NCBI GenBank assembly: GCA_003483745.1
Contig: DMYD01000013.1
Location: 37,082 to 101,081, forward strand
Direction: 5' to 3'
Length of the DNA: 64,000 nucleotides
From: Roseburia sp.
Lineage (GTDB): Bacteria; Bacillota; Clostridia; Lachnospirales; Lachnospiraceae
The notes beneath the pieces were generated by a model. It saw nothing but the letters and a program-made list of their open reading frames with translations, was not told the origin of the DNA and ran no database searches. The position numbers and the translations under genes were made by a program. How positions within the stretch are numbered: the stretch's first letter is position 1; the number at the start of each line of letters is the position of its first letter. Positions 16,708 to 25,503 of this stretch are shown piece by piece.

Positions 16708-18549
16708 TTATACTCCGGTCTCCTCGATCAGTTTGTCATATACTTCTGCCATGACCGAGATCATCTTAGATGATAAATTGTAAGCATTCTGGAACTTGAT
16801 CAGATCAAGTGCTTCCTCATCCTCATCCACACCGGAAACAGACATTCTCTGTGTCTCAAGCGCTGCCTGTATATTTGTATAATTGTTGCTGAAGATCGTA
16901 GACTGCTGTGTATCAATGGAGATATCAGAAATCATACATTTCAGGAATCCTGATGCATTTCCTGCACGGAATAAAACCGTATCACTCTTTAATTTTGCCA
17001 GATCTTCCACCAGTTTATACTTATCTACACCTTCCTCTGTATCTGCCTTATACTGTGCAGCCAGTTTGGAAGAATCCTTTACACAAATGGAAGATACACA
17101 GATATTGGATGCTGTCAGTTTGTAATATGAACTGGCACCACAGTCTGTCGTTGCTCCATGATTCTTGTCACTCTTTCCCAGTACATATTCTTCGCCGGTT
17201 ACCTGATCTGCACCGGTAAAGAATGAATAATAGTCTGTCTTATTTCCGTCTAAATCCTGTCCTTTTAACATAATATCATTAAACAAAGAACAGAAAGAAC
17301 GTAAGAACTGGTTCATCTGTGACATGTAATACGGAACACCCATGGTATCAACAGAATTTCCAATAGATGCCTGCATGCCATCTACTTTCGTGGACTGCTG
17401 CTGGCTTAATGCATCTTCAAGTTCAAATGTATAGGATGTGATCTTGCCATTGGCATCTGTCTCAAATTTAAAGCTTGTATAATTGTAATCTTTTCCGTAA
17501 ATGGTAAGTGTACCGCTCTCCGGCACCGTCATTGCCTCAATGTCTGTGATGGAAGGACTGACAACTTTCACATGTTTGCTGTCGATCACTCTTGCCTCAC
17601 CGGTAAAGTTCTCTCCGTTATTACCATCACGGATATCAAACAATGCCTTTAAGGTACCTGACATGGAACTTGCTCCCGCTTTGAAACTGTTTCCGGTTTT
17701 TTCCCATTTAACATCATATAAGCCATCCATATCGGACTGGTTTACTTTATTTTCCCTTGCAACGCATTTTAATGTTTCATAATCGTAGGTATCAACTAAT
17801 ACCTGTCCACCAATCTTAACTGTAAAGTAATTGGCACCTGTTGGCAGTTCCGGATCGTTTGAATTCTGTACCGGAAGTTCCTCTGCCTCTGTCGGAACAA
17901 TTTCGGATAACTCATCGATCAACAGTGCTCTCTGGTCACGCAGTTCGTTTGCATAGCCGCCCTGGATCTCGATGACGTTGATCTGATGATTTAAACTTGC
18001 AATCTTTTCTGCGATGGAATTGATATTCTGTACCGTGGACTTGATCTCCTCATTGGCATTATTCTGAATATCTCCCAGACCGGATGCAACGCTGTTAAAG
18101 AATGTTGCAAAGTTCTGGGCACTTCCGATAAACTGCTGACGTGTATTCACATCTCCGGCATTGTTCTTTAAGGTGTCTAAGTCATTAAACATCGTGTTTA
18201 AGATTGTTGAAAAACCTTTGGAAGAATCATCATCAATAAAATAATTTTCAATCTGCTTCAGGTAATTGAGCTTCGTCTCATATAAACCGACAGATGACTG
18301 GTTGTACCAGTATTTGTTGTCATAATACTGGTTGCGAAGCTGTTTTACGGACTCGGTCGTAACACCGGTTCCCATACTGCCGTATTTTGCATAGGCACGA
18401 ATAGACTCGGAAGCAACACGGTTTGCCTGCTGTTTGCTGTATCCTTTTGTCTGTACATTCGATATATTATTTGCACTCGTATTTAAGGCAACCTGGTATG
18501 CACTTAATCCTGAAGATGCAATCGTTAATCCAAAAAATGTTGATGGCAT
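16708..18549 (-). CDS. flgK: Hook-filament junction protein FlgK (HAP1), copy 2
   Basis: A 613-residue FlgK. It has the rod/hook N-terminal motif (FFGLTIASSGLSAYQVALNT, then NNISNVQTKGYSKQQ) and the C-terminal motif (GVDEDEEALDLIKFQNAYNL, SSKMISVMAEVYDKL). It lies 17 nt after another complete FlgK gene on the same strand. Two tandem HAP1 paralogues suggest alternative or layered hook-filament junctions. The ribosome site is AGGAGGTTAAC. Confidence 0.92.
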   Translation of the reverse strand: MPSTFFGLTIASSGLSAYQVALNTSANNISNVQTKGYSKQQANRVASESIRAYAKYGSMGTGVTTESVKQLRNQYYDNKYWYNQSSVGLYETKLNYLKQIENYFIDDDSSKGFSTILNTMFNDLDTLKNNAGDVNTRQQFIGSAQNFATFFNSVASGLGDIQNNANEEIKSTVQNINSIAEKIASLNHQINVIEIQGGYANELRDQRALLIDELSEIVPTEAEELPVQNSNDPELPTGANYFTVKIGGQVLVDTYDYETLKCVARENKVNQSDMDGLYDVKWEKTGNSFKAGASSMSGTLKALFDIRDGNNGENFTGEARVIDSKHVKVVSPSITDIEAMTVPESGTLTIYGKDYNYTSFKFETDANGKITSYTFELEDALSQQQSTKVDGMQASIGNSVDTMGVPYYMSQMNQFLRSFCSLFNDIMLKGQDLDGNKTDYYSFFTGADQVTGEEYVLGKSDKNHGATTDCGASSYYKLTASNICVSSICVKDSSKLAAQYKADTEEGVDKYKLVEDLAKLKSDTVLFRAGNASGFLKCMISDISIDTQQSTIFSNNYTNIQAALETQRMSVSGVDEDEEALDLIKFQNAYNLSSKMISVMAEVYDKLIEETGV

Positions 18550-18566
18550 GTTAACCTCCTATGCTG

Positions 18567-20330
18567 CTATCCAAGCTGTGTGATCAGATGCTCGATCATC
18601 TCATTAATAACATTAATAAAACGGCTGGATGCATTGTATGCGTTCTGGTATTTGATCATATAAGTCAGTTCTTCATCCGAAGAAACTCCGATTACCTGCT
18701 GTCTCTGGTTATCAACTGACTGTACCGTCTGGGAAAGGTTTGTTGCAGTAGAATTGTATATATTTCCGTAGGTAGCAACCTCTCCGATCATAGCTGCATA
18801 ATAGTCCTTAAAGCTGTATGCCTTTGTGTCATTCGGATTGACTGTAAGGCTTTCTTTATCCCACACTGCTGCAAGTGTCGCCATCAGGGACTGGTCCACG
18901 TCTCCATTCTGCCGTAAATGTGGAAGTAGTGTTTCATCTGTGATCAATGCGCTGTTCACACTTGTACTTCCCATCGTGTACTGCTTTGTTGTATCAGCCG
19001 GATCTTCTTCATTGTATAAATAATAGGTCTTTGTCTCACCAGAAGCCGGATCTGTATAGGAAACCTCCGTATAACGTTCCGTTCCAAGTCTTGTAAATAA
19101 CTCCTGTGGTGGCAGTTTCCCATCCGATCCAACTGCACACTTATCTGCATCTAAGATCTTCGTATTTGCTGTCACGGTATAGGTATTGCCGTCTGCATCA
19201 GTCATGGTAACAGAGCCGTTTCCTGTTAAACCTGTGATATAATTCGATGCTTCCGTATTCGGGCATAAAATATCGTTGATCGCTGTTGCAATTCCATGGA
19301 ACAGCTGATCCATCTGTGCTTCTGCACGGAGCATAACCGACATGCCTGTCGTATCATCATAAGTCTTGCCGTCCACTCCAAGAATATCCTTGTAATTGGC
19401 AACTTTATCTCCTCTCGCAAGCACAAGAGCTTTGATCTCTCCCATATCGTTTTTATTTTCCGTGGAAATATCACGGTTAAAATTAAACAGATAGGTATAC
19501 TCACCCTTGTCCGGATCTGACAGATGGGACCAGTATGGTGTCACAAATCCTGTCGCTTTGTCCGTCTGTTTTTCTACTTTATAGTAGCCGTTCTCATTGA
19601 CAAACTCGTTGCCCTCCACGCTGACGCGCACAACACCGTTTACTTCTTCTTTATAGGAGATATCAACGAGACTTGCTAACTCATCCAGTGCTAAATCTCT
19701 CGCATCACGCAGTGTCATTGCAGTCTCAATATTTCCTGCCTCGATCTTCTGGATCTGCAAATTCAGTTCACTGATCGTCTTTCCAAGTTCATTGACCTGA
19801 TCAATGTCATCGGAAATCTGTGAATTGATATTATACTGATAACTCTTCAGTCCAGAATAAACAGCACTTGATCTGCTGGTAAAAAGCTGTGCCTTCTGAA
19901 CAACAAGATTCTGATATACGCTATCCTCCGGGTATTTATATAGCTCCTGAAATGAGCCCCAGAAATCGGTTAATGCATCCTGAAAAGCCTGTCCCTCTAA
20001 TTCCTGATAATAGTTCTGCACTTCTGTCAGTGCCTCACTGGTCGATGCATAAAAAGACTGACGGCTTGATTCCGTACGGTATAACCGATCTAAGAATACA
20101 TCTCTTGAATGGACAACATCTCCGATCGTTACACCAAGACCGGATTGCTGATTGCTGATTGCTGCTGTTGTATTAAATGTGACATAGTCACGGTCTGCAA
20201 ACAAAACGCTCTGACGCACATATCCTGTTGTATCTAAGTTCGCCAGGTTGTTTGATGTTACGTTAAGTGCATTCTGACTGCTCTGTAAACCGGCTACGCC
20301 GATAAACATACTTCCAAAACCATTTGCCAT
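18567..20330 (-). CDS. flgK: Hook-filament junction protein FlgK (HAP1), copy 1
   Basis: A 587-residue FlgK with the usual ends: MFIGVAGLQSSQNALNVTSN then LDTTGYVRQS, and at the C-terminus GVSSDEELTYMIKYQNAYNA, SSRFINVINEMIEHL. The central domain differs from the second copy in length and sequence, so the copies are old paralogues, not a recent duplication. It is translated from ATG after GGGAGGAACTACC. The upstream gap to flgN contains dispersed repeat copy B. Confidence 0.93.
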   Translation of the reverse strand: MANGFGSMFIGVAGLQSSQNALNVTSNNLANLDTTGYVRQSVLFADRDYVTFNTTAAISNQQSGLGVTIGDVVHSRDVFLDRLYRTESSRQSFYASTSEALTEVQNYYQELEGQAFQDALTDFWGSFQELYKYPEDSVYQNLVVQKAQLFTSRSSAVYSGLKSYQYNINSQISDDIDQVNELGKTISELNLQIQKIEAGNIETAMTLRDARDLALDELASLVDISYKEEVNGVVRVSVEGNEFVNENGYYKVEKQTDKATGFVTPYWSHLSDPDKGEYTYLFNFNRDISTENKNDMGEIKALVLARGDKVANYKDILGVDGKTYDDTTGMSVMLRAEAQMDQLFHGIATAINDILCPNTEASNYITGLTGNGSVTMTDADGNTYTVTANTKILDADKCAVGSDGKLPPQELFTRLGTERYTEVSYTDPASGETKTYYLYNEEDPADTTKQYTMGSTSVNSALITDETLLPHLRQNGDVDQSLMATLAAVWDKESLTVNPNDTKAYSFKDYYAAMIGEVATYGNIYNSTATNLSQTVQSVDNQRQQVIGVSSDEELTYMIKYQNAYNASSRFINVINEMIEHLITQLG

Positions 20331-20352
20331 GGTAGTTCCTCCCTGCTTAAAA

Positions 20353-20394
20353 AATAGAATGCACGCATTCCGGACATTCTATTATTATGAATTA
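20353..20394. repeat. Dispersed hairpin repeat, copy B
   Basis: AATAGAATG (20353-20361), a 13-nt loop beginning CACGC, CATTCTATT (20375-20383), then ATTATGAATTA. The stem, loop length and 3' tail match copies at 14284 and 39341. It sits between flgN and flgK and overlaps the flgN stop codon region. Confidence 0.85.
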
Positions 20395-20904
20395 CTGCTT
20401 TGCGTCGAATCCGCTGCTTCCTAAGATATCGCCCGTATTGTAAGCGTTTTTATCATAGTTGGCAGTCTCAGGTGCCTGCCGCGTGCTTCTCAGCAAGGTA
20501 AGGTCAAATTCCACCATCTCCAATGCCTGTTTTAAAAGTGCTTCATTCTGTCTGTTTAGCTGCTGCATCTTAGCACCGGTCTCAAGCAGCCTGTCACGCT
20601 GTCTGGTAAGTGCTTCCTGTTCTTTTGGCTGCTTGTTAAGATATCCGATCATCTTTGTGATTGTCATCTCTTCCGGACTCTGACCAAGGACAGTCGCCAT
20701 ATCCGTCAGGACACGGTTTCTTTTATTGGAAAGATTAAGAAGCACGCTCGCAGCATCCTGCTCTCTCGTCGTAACATCCGTAAGATGTTCGATATTGCCC
20801 TGCACCACTGCGTCTGTTTTTTCAGTCGCAAGTGTGATCAGTTCCTGATACTGCTTCTCTTCTTTACCCAGCACATCCAAAAGCTCTTCCATTAAACTAG
20901 CCAC
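20392..20904 (-). CDS. flgN: FlgN-type flagellar export chaperone
   Basis: A 170-residue helical protein (MEELLDVLGKEEKQYQELIT, VQGNIEHLTDVTTREQ, then a long coiled coil) of the FlgN family, which chaperones FlgK and FlgL before export. It lies between flgM and the flgK genes it would serve, the usual Firmicute order. The final 20 residues are polar and probably disordered. Confidence 0.88.
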   Translation of the reverse strand: MASLMEELLDVLGKEEKQYQELITLATEKTDAVVQGNIEHLTDVTTREQDAASVLLNLSNKRNRVLTDMATVLGQSPEEMTITKMIGYLNKQPKEQEALTRQRDRLLETGAKMQQLNRQNEALLKQALEMVEFDLTLLRSTRQAPETANYDKNAYNTGDILGSSGFDAKQ

Positions 20905-20920
20905 AGATTCATCCTCACTT

Positions 20921-21202
20921 TTACTTTACTAAAGCATTGTACTTTTCTAATAACTTATTCGCGAAATCATTCATATCCACGTTATAATTACCAGAGTCCA
21001 ACCTTTCCTTAAGCTGTGCGACTCTATCTTCCCTGATATCCGAAGCATCTGCCACTGCCTGCTTTGCGATCTGGTAATCACGTCCCATAGAAGAGATCTG
21101 CACTTCATCGCGTCCGGTGCTCATCTGTTTTGTGTTCTGCACTTTCTGCGTTTTCTCTCTATTGTAAAGTTGTGCCACCTGATTATAAGCTTCTACTCGC
21201 AT
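20921..21202 (-). CDS. flgM: Anti-sigma-28 factor FlgM
   Basis: A 93-residue FlgM: MRVEAYNQVAQLYN at the start, DEVQISSMGRDYQIAKQAVA in the middle, and the C-terminal sigma-binding helices (VAQLKERLDSGNYNVDMNDF, ANKLLEKYNALVK). ATG at 21202 is preceded by AAGGAGATGCCATT; the longer frame is not used. It heads the flgM-flgN-flgK-flgK-flgL-fliW-csrA unit, and its own promoter is of the sigma-28 type, giving the expected negative feedback. Confidence 0.93.
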   Translation of the reverse strand: MRVEAYNQVAQLYNREKTQKVQNTKQMSTGRDEVQISSMGRDYQIAKQAVADASDIREDRVAQLKERLDSGNYNVDMNDFANKLLEKYNALVK

Positions 21203-21245
21203 AATGGCATCTCCTTTCTTCCTTGAAATTCGCTTTCTAGTCTTT

Positions 21246-21272
21246 ATATCGGACGAATCATTTTTTTCATTA
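21246..21272 (-). promoter_or_regulatory. Sigma-28 promoter of the flgM operon
   Basis: On the minus strand TAAT (21269-21272), 15 bp, TCCGATAT (21246-21253), 44 nt before flgM. It is located just past the terminator of the upstream acetyltransferase gene. Confidence 0.85.
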
Positions 21273-21289
21273 GTCCAAATAATAAAAAA

Positions 21290-21329
21290 GAAATGACGGA
21301 ACACTCTTTCTGCAGTATCCCGTCATTTC
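21290..21329 (-). terminator. Terminator of the acetyltransferase gene
   Basis: A 10-bp perfect stem (21290-21299 with 21320-21329, GAAATGACGG) is followed on the minus strand by TTTTTTATT. It starts 2 nt after the stop codon at 21331, so the flgM unit downstream is insulated from read-through. Confidence 0.9.
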
Positions 21330-21330
21330 C

Positions 21331-21966
21331 CTACTGATATTCCCGGATCAGGCAATATTGTTTCAATGGGAAATTCTTCTCCACAATGCCATACACCTGA
21401 AATCCAAAATTTTTATAAAAATCAACATTTTTTTCATTGTGTGTTTCCAATGAGATCATCATGTGGTGTTCCTGCGCATATGCGATCGTCTCATCTAACA
21501 GTTTGGCTGCAATTCCATGATGCTGCATATCCGGATCGACTGCCAGATAAATGATATGAAGCCTCTGTGTCTGATGCAGCTGATCAGTCCAGCTCGAGTT
21601 CAGGTAATCTCCACCCTTGATAAAATTGTGGAACGTCGCAAGTGTCGGATCTTCTTTGATCAAATATGCATCCGTATGGATCGTTGCCCACGACTCCGTC
21701 AGGAAAAAATGAAACATATTGATATGTTCCGCTTCATCCGACACAACAAGAATACTGTTTAATTCTTTACTGTCCGCAAAAATCTCACATGTCTCATAAA
21801 ATTCATCCATATCACATTGAAATAATTCCGGCATCAGCCGTTTTCTTACTTCGGCATCCGGGATCAGCGTTTCATAAAGTGGATCGTGCGCAAAACAACG
21901 GTATAACAGCTGTTCTAATTTTGGCAGATCTTCACGCTCTACCCGGTATAATTTGTCCGATTTCAT
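21331..21966 (-). CDS. GNAT family N-acetyltransferase
   Basis: A 211-residue GNAT protein. The acetyl-CoA-binding motif A is clear (IIYLAVDPDMQHHGIAAKLL near residue 136), followed by the motif B helix and NEKNVDFYKNFGFQVYG. The N-terminal half (LPKLEQLLYRCFAHDPLYET) is of the type seen in GNATs acting on small molecules. The substrate is unknown. The start has AAAGGGGATAAG upstream. It is monocistronic, with its own terminator. Confidence 0.82.
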   Translation of the reverse strand: MKSDKLYRVEREDLPKLEQLLYRCFAHDPLYETLIPDAEVRKRLMPELFQCDMDEFYETCEIFADSKELNSILVVSDEAEHINMFHFFLTESWATIHTDAYLIKEDPTLATFHNFIKGGDYLNSSWTDQLHQTQRLHIIYLAVDPDMQHHGIAAKLLDETIAYAQEHHMMISLETHNEKNVDFYKNFGFQVYGIVEKNFPLKQYCLIREYQ

Positions 21967-21980
21967 ATTTTTCTTATCCC

Positions 21981-22066
21981 CTTTTATTGTATCAAAACAT
22001 TTCCTGTATTGTCTGACCGATTGCTTTTATTATATCAAAACATTTCCTGTATTGTCTGACCGATTT
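21981..22066. repeat. 43-bp tandem duplication at the M28 gene end
   Basis: Two head-to-tail 43-bp copies (21981-22023 and 22024-22066) match at 41 of 43 positions. The right copy encodes the last ten codons and stop of the M28 peptidase gene (ending IQEMF); the left copy is untranslated. A third partial start (CTTTTA) follows. Confidence 0.93.
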
Positions 22067-24086
22067 CTTTTAACGTACTCAATAAACGTCCGGTCTGTTT
22101 ATTATAACATTCCTTCAGGTAATGCAATTCTTCCCGATAGTCTGTGTCCGCCTCTTTTCTTTTCTTCAGCAGACATTTCACCACATGGTAGAGATCCTCA
22201 TGCTCTAACAACCGGCCATAACCCCACTTTAAACGCTCCTTCGGCTGGTTGAACACATAATCCGTAAAATGGCGGTAGACATATTCATCAAACATAAACG
22301 CATATGCATTGTTATCCACCTGATAAATTTTTTCCAGTGCTTTATCCACATCAGACTGTTCTAAAGCATCTATGGTATCCTGCAGCAAGCCAATATTTTT
22401 CCACAGGATCTCATGTGGGAAAAATACCTCCCCATACCAGTCAATACGGACAAAACAATCCTGCTCCTGCTTAAACTTTGCAAGCAGTTTTGCCTCTCTG
22501 CTTCTGTTTTCCACAAAAAGCTGCTCTGCCTCTTCCATATTACCATTTGCAAGAAGCATGTGGTAGCGGGCATTGATTGCGGCAGTCTGGTCGTAAGACT
22601 GTTTTTCTTTTTTCTGCGCCTCTTCTGTTACCTGAATTAATTTTTTGGCGGCTGTGGCAATCTGTTCCTGTCCAATCTGATTTTTCTTTGTCTGTGACAA
22701 TATTTCTTCCGCAGCGGTCACAATCCTGCTGCCTCCCGCGATCACACGCTCTAAGACCGGTGAAAAATCAAGTGGTACAACTGCCGTCTCATCCAATGCT
22801 AAAATCAGCAATGCAAATAATTCGTGGTGCAGCCGGTAAACCGCTTCATCATAGAAATCATCATTGTCAAACTGGGAATGGTAATGCGTCTCCATGAAAC
22901 TTCCGCCGGTAAAATCATTGACCATGGATGGGATTCCTGCGATCGCCATGGAAAAATCGTCTGACCATGTCTCAATCGGTGCTGTCACACTTGTCACCTC
23001 AGGGTAGGCCTTTGTAAGTTCCGGCAGCCTGTCTAAATATTCTTTTATATAATGTACATACTCGTAACAGCAGCGGATTCTCGCACGCGTTCCATGTGCC
23101 AGTGCCGGGAGTTCAAAGTTTAAATCTGCAATCACTTTTCCAACCCATTCCGGGTGTGCGGTAAAAATCTGCTCGTAAGCTCCGGTTGACCAGTCAAAGT
23201 TAGAATCAACAACACCCCATTCCTCTGCCGCCATCGCACAGAACACGATCGTGTTGTTCGGTTTAAATCCGCTTTCGATCAGCGTTTTTGCAATGCCAAA
23301 CATCATGGCAATCGCGGTATTATCATCCTGAAATCCACTGAAATAGGAATCATAATGCGCAGATAACAGTACCATGCGCTCCGGGTGTTTTCCCGGAATA
23401 CAGCCTGAGATGTTATAAGTCGTGCAGTCACGTTTTACCCGGCTGTCAGCATTCAACCGTACGGTTACTTCTTTCTCTCCATCAAGCAGTTTCCTCAATA
23501 ATTTTGCATCTTCCCTTGAGATGGAAAATGCCGGTGCATCCTCCGGTCCTGCAATATCCTGTGCGTTGAGTGCTTTTGCATCCACTTCTCCATAGCCGCC
23601 ACACTGCACGGCGATCACTGCTGCCGCGCCTTTTAAATGCGCCTGATATACCGGATAGTTGATCCACCACTCGTCTCTCTGATTGATATCGACAAGAACC
23701 AGTTTTCCTGTGACATCCGTTCCTTCATAATCCGCTTCTGTTCCCTTGCCAAGGTACATCAGAGAAAACTCCTGCTCACCGTCCGTCACAAAATTTGTCT
23801 GATATGCTCCAAGTAATGCCGTATGTTTTTTCCCATCTTTTGTTTCAAAGGTCAGTTCTGCATGTTTAAATTCCCAGCCATCCACAGTCACCGCATTTTT
23901 GCATACCTCCGACAGACCAAGTTTTTGCATCTCTTCCTTTAACATTTCCCCTGTCAGGAATTCTGCCCTTGATCCCGCCGGGCGGTAACCGAGTTTCTCA
24001 TTCGAACGAAACTGCTCCATCCGTTTTGCAAGCTGGTAAGAGTAATCTGTATCAATATTTTTTATAACTGCTTCCTGCATAGTCAT
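22035..24086 (-). CDS. M28 family zinc peptidase with PA domain
   Basis: A 683-residue M28 peptidase without signal peptide, so cytosolic. A protease-associated domain (VTGKLVLVDINQR, AAAVIAVQCGGYGE) occupies about residues 100-215. The metal ligands follow in order: LLSAHYDSYFSG, QDDNTAIAM, CAMAAEEWGV, ETWSDDFSMAIAGIPS and ETHYHSQFDN. The C-terminal roughly 250 residues are helical and not part of the catalytic core. Likely an aminopeptidase for peptides taken up by the cell; an oligopeptide importer lies elsewhere in this window. The 3' end is duplicated in the flanking DNA. Confidence 0.87.
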   Translation of the reverse strand: MTMQEAVIKNIDTDYSYQLAKRMEQFRSNEKLGYRPAGSRAEFLTGEMLKEEMQKLGLSEVCKNAVTVDGWEFKHAELTFETKDGKKHTALLGAYQTNFVTDGEQEFSLMYLGKGTEADYEGTDVTGKLVLVDINQRDEWWINYPVYQAHLKGAAAVIAVQCGGYGEVDAKALNAQDIAGPEDAPAFSISREDAKLLRKLLDGEKEVTVRLNADSRVKRDCTTYNISGCIPGKHPERMVLLSAHYDSYFSGFQDDNTAIAMMFGIAKTLIESGFKPNNTIVFCAMAAEEWGVVDSNFDWSTGAYEQIFTAHPEWVGKVIADLNFELPALAHGTRARIRCCYEYVHYIKEYLDRLPELTKAYPEVTSVTAPIETWSDDFSMAIAGIPSMVNDFTGGSFMETHYHSQFDNDDFYDEAVYRLHHELFALLILALDETAVVPLDFSPVLERVIAGGSRIVTAAEEILSQTKKNQIGQEQIATAAKKLIQVTEEAQKKEKQSYDQTAAINARYHMLLANGNMEEAEQLFVENRSREAKLLAKFKQEQDCFVRIDWYGEVFFPHEILWKNIGLLQDTIDALEQSDVDKALEKIYQVDNNAYAFMFDEYVYRHFTDYVFNQPKERLKWGYGRLLEHEDLYHVVKCLLKKRKEADTDYREELHYLKECYNKQTGRLLSTLKEIGQTIQEMF

Positions 24087-24251
24087 AGCATGTTACACCT
24101 TCTTTGGGCTGCTGTCCACCTGTTTTCTATGGAAATCAGCTTATTTTCTATATTATGGTCAACTTTTTCTGTTTCTGATTATAACACACTTTTTTGTCAT
24201 GAACAGTCTTGTGTTTGGGTTTTTGAGCCAATATAATTACGCAGATGGATG

Positions 24252-24561
24252 ATTCGGCTGGAAAAAAGTGTATCACAGCATAGTGGTTGGCAAATTGCCC
24301 CAAGCTGAAAATAGTTTTGTGACTTTGGCAGAAAATTAGAAAATCTTAGTATGCCTGTAGCTATGCAGTGTTGTGCTGCCACGGACGGCAGCACAAGTCC
24401 TAATGTGCCTGGACGGTACATTTAGGACGCACACGTCACTCCACGAGAACCTATCACAGGCATACTTAGTTTTTCTTATTTTCGAACAATGGAACAAAAC
24501 TAGAATCAGCTTGGGGCAATTTGCCATTCACTAAACATTAATACACTTTTTTCCAACCGAA
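24252..24561. repeat. Long imperfect palindrome, MITE-like or structured RNA
   Basis: Two arms of about 110 bp, read inward, match at roughly four positions in five. The paired blocks include ATTCGG.TGGAAAAAAGTGTAT (24252-24273 and the outer right arm), GGCAAATTGCCCCAAGCTGA, TAGTTTTGT and TATGCCTGT. The centre holds two further hairpins: GTGCTGCC-ACGGAC-GGCAGCAC (24372-24393) and GTCCTAATGT...ACATTTAGGAC (24396-24427). No plausible protein is encoded and no clear target duplication flanks it. It fills most of the 500-bp gap between the M28 and YczE-like genes. Confidence 0.85.
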
Positions 24562-24587
24562 TTCGCCAACATAACAGAAAACACAGT

Positions 24588-25274
24588 TCAGGCTGTCTGT
24601 CTCTGTGTCATGAATGATACAAAGCAGGCATGCCTGTCCATCCATTTTCCGATCAGTCCGATCACTTTTCCCATGGTAAATGCTGCTAAAACAGTTCCGA
24701 TTCCAAGTCCGTCAAGATGTCCTAAAAATGCAAAGGTCAGTCCGGCTGTCACTGCAAGACAGGTAACGTCAAAACCAACTTTGATCTTAGAATAAGTAAC
24801 CGATGTGATGTCTGATAATTCTCTTGGGAATAAATCAGTTGGAATAATCGGCAATTTGCAGCGGTTTGATAAGGCAATTCCGATACAGAGCAGGATATAG
24901 CTGATCAGAAAATAAAGTACACGATAACCAGGTGTTAATGGCAATACATTGATCCAGCTCTCATGCACATCCAATAACTCACTGAATGCAAATCCAACCG
25001 CAAAACTGAACAGGTACTGCGGCACAAACTTTTTTCGCAGAATCATCAGGCTTAATACAAGAAGTCCCTGAAATATATAAGTCCATGTTCCTAACGATAC
25101 ATGTGTAAAAACTTCAGAAAATGCATACGGCACACTTGATATTGCTGAAATGCCTGCACCGGAATGAAGCATCAGCACAACGCCAAAGCTGTTAATGGCA
25201 ACTGCTGCCATAAGTGCAAGTTCTCCGCGGATCGTACGACGGGTTTCTTCTTTCTGTATTTTTGTTTCTTTCAT
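24588..25274 (-). CDS. YczE/YitT-like integral membrane protein
   Basis: A 228-residue membrane protein with five to six hydrophobic helices, of the YczE/YyaS/YitT type (GELALMAAVAINSFGVVLML, then SSVPYAFSEVF and PTDLFPRELSDI). These are usually annotated as uncharacterised or transporter-like and often lie next to a divergent regulator, as here. ATG at 25274 follows GGGAGGAAATAG; the longer frame to 25382 lacks a site. The function is unknown; the divergent LysR gene suggests inducible expression. Confidence 0.75.
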   Translation of the reverse strand: MKETKIQKEETRRTIRGELALMAAVAINSFGVVLMLHSGAGISAISSVPYAFSEVFTHVSLGTWTYIFQGLLVLSLMILRKKFVPQYLFSFAVGFAFSELLDVHESWINVLPLTPGYRVLYFLISYILLCIGIALSNRCKLPIIPTDLFPRELSDITSVTYSKIKVGFDVTCLAVTAGLTFAFLGHLDGLGIGTVLAAFTMGKVIGLIGKWMDRHACFVSFMTQRQTA

Positions 25275-25403
25275 TATAACTATTTCCTCCCGGGGATTTT
25301 TTCTTGCAGAATTCCTTTTTCTGTAGTCATTGTCATCCCCAAATTTCAGAAACACTTTACACCTTTCCAATTCATTTAACAAATCAATAGTTTTTATAAT
25401 TTA

Positions 25404-25418
25404 ATAGTTATTATCTAT
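25404..25418. promoter_or_regulatory. Candidate LysR-type operator
   Basis: ATAGTTATTATCTAT is an interrupted dyad (ATAG-N7-CTAT) that fits the T-N11-A pattern of LysR regulators. It lies in the divergent gap between the YczE-like and LysR genes. Confidence 0.45.
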
Positions 25419-25503
25419 CATTTATGCTACAATGAACCAAAGAAAGTCAACATGCCCACATGATTGGCAAACGGCGTATGCCAGGAAGGAGATTTCATCT
25501 GCC

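Noticed and set aside
24197..24527. Two short reading frames (74 and 63 codons) inside the long palindrome
   Set aside because: Both read through the inverted-repeat arms, lack ribosome sites and have atypical amino-acid composition. They are by-products of the repeat.
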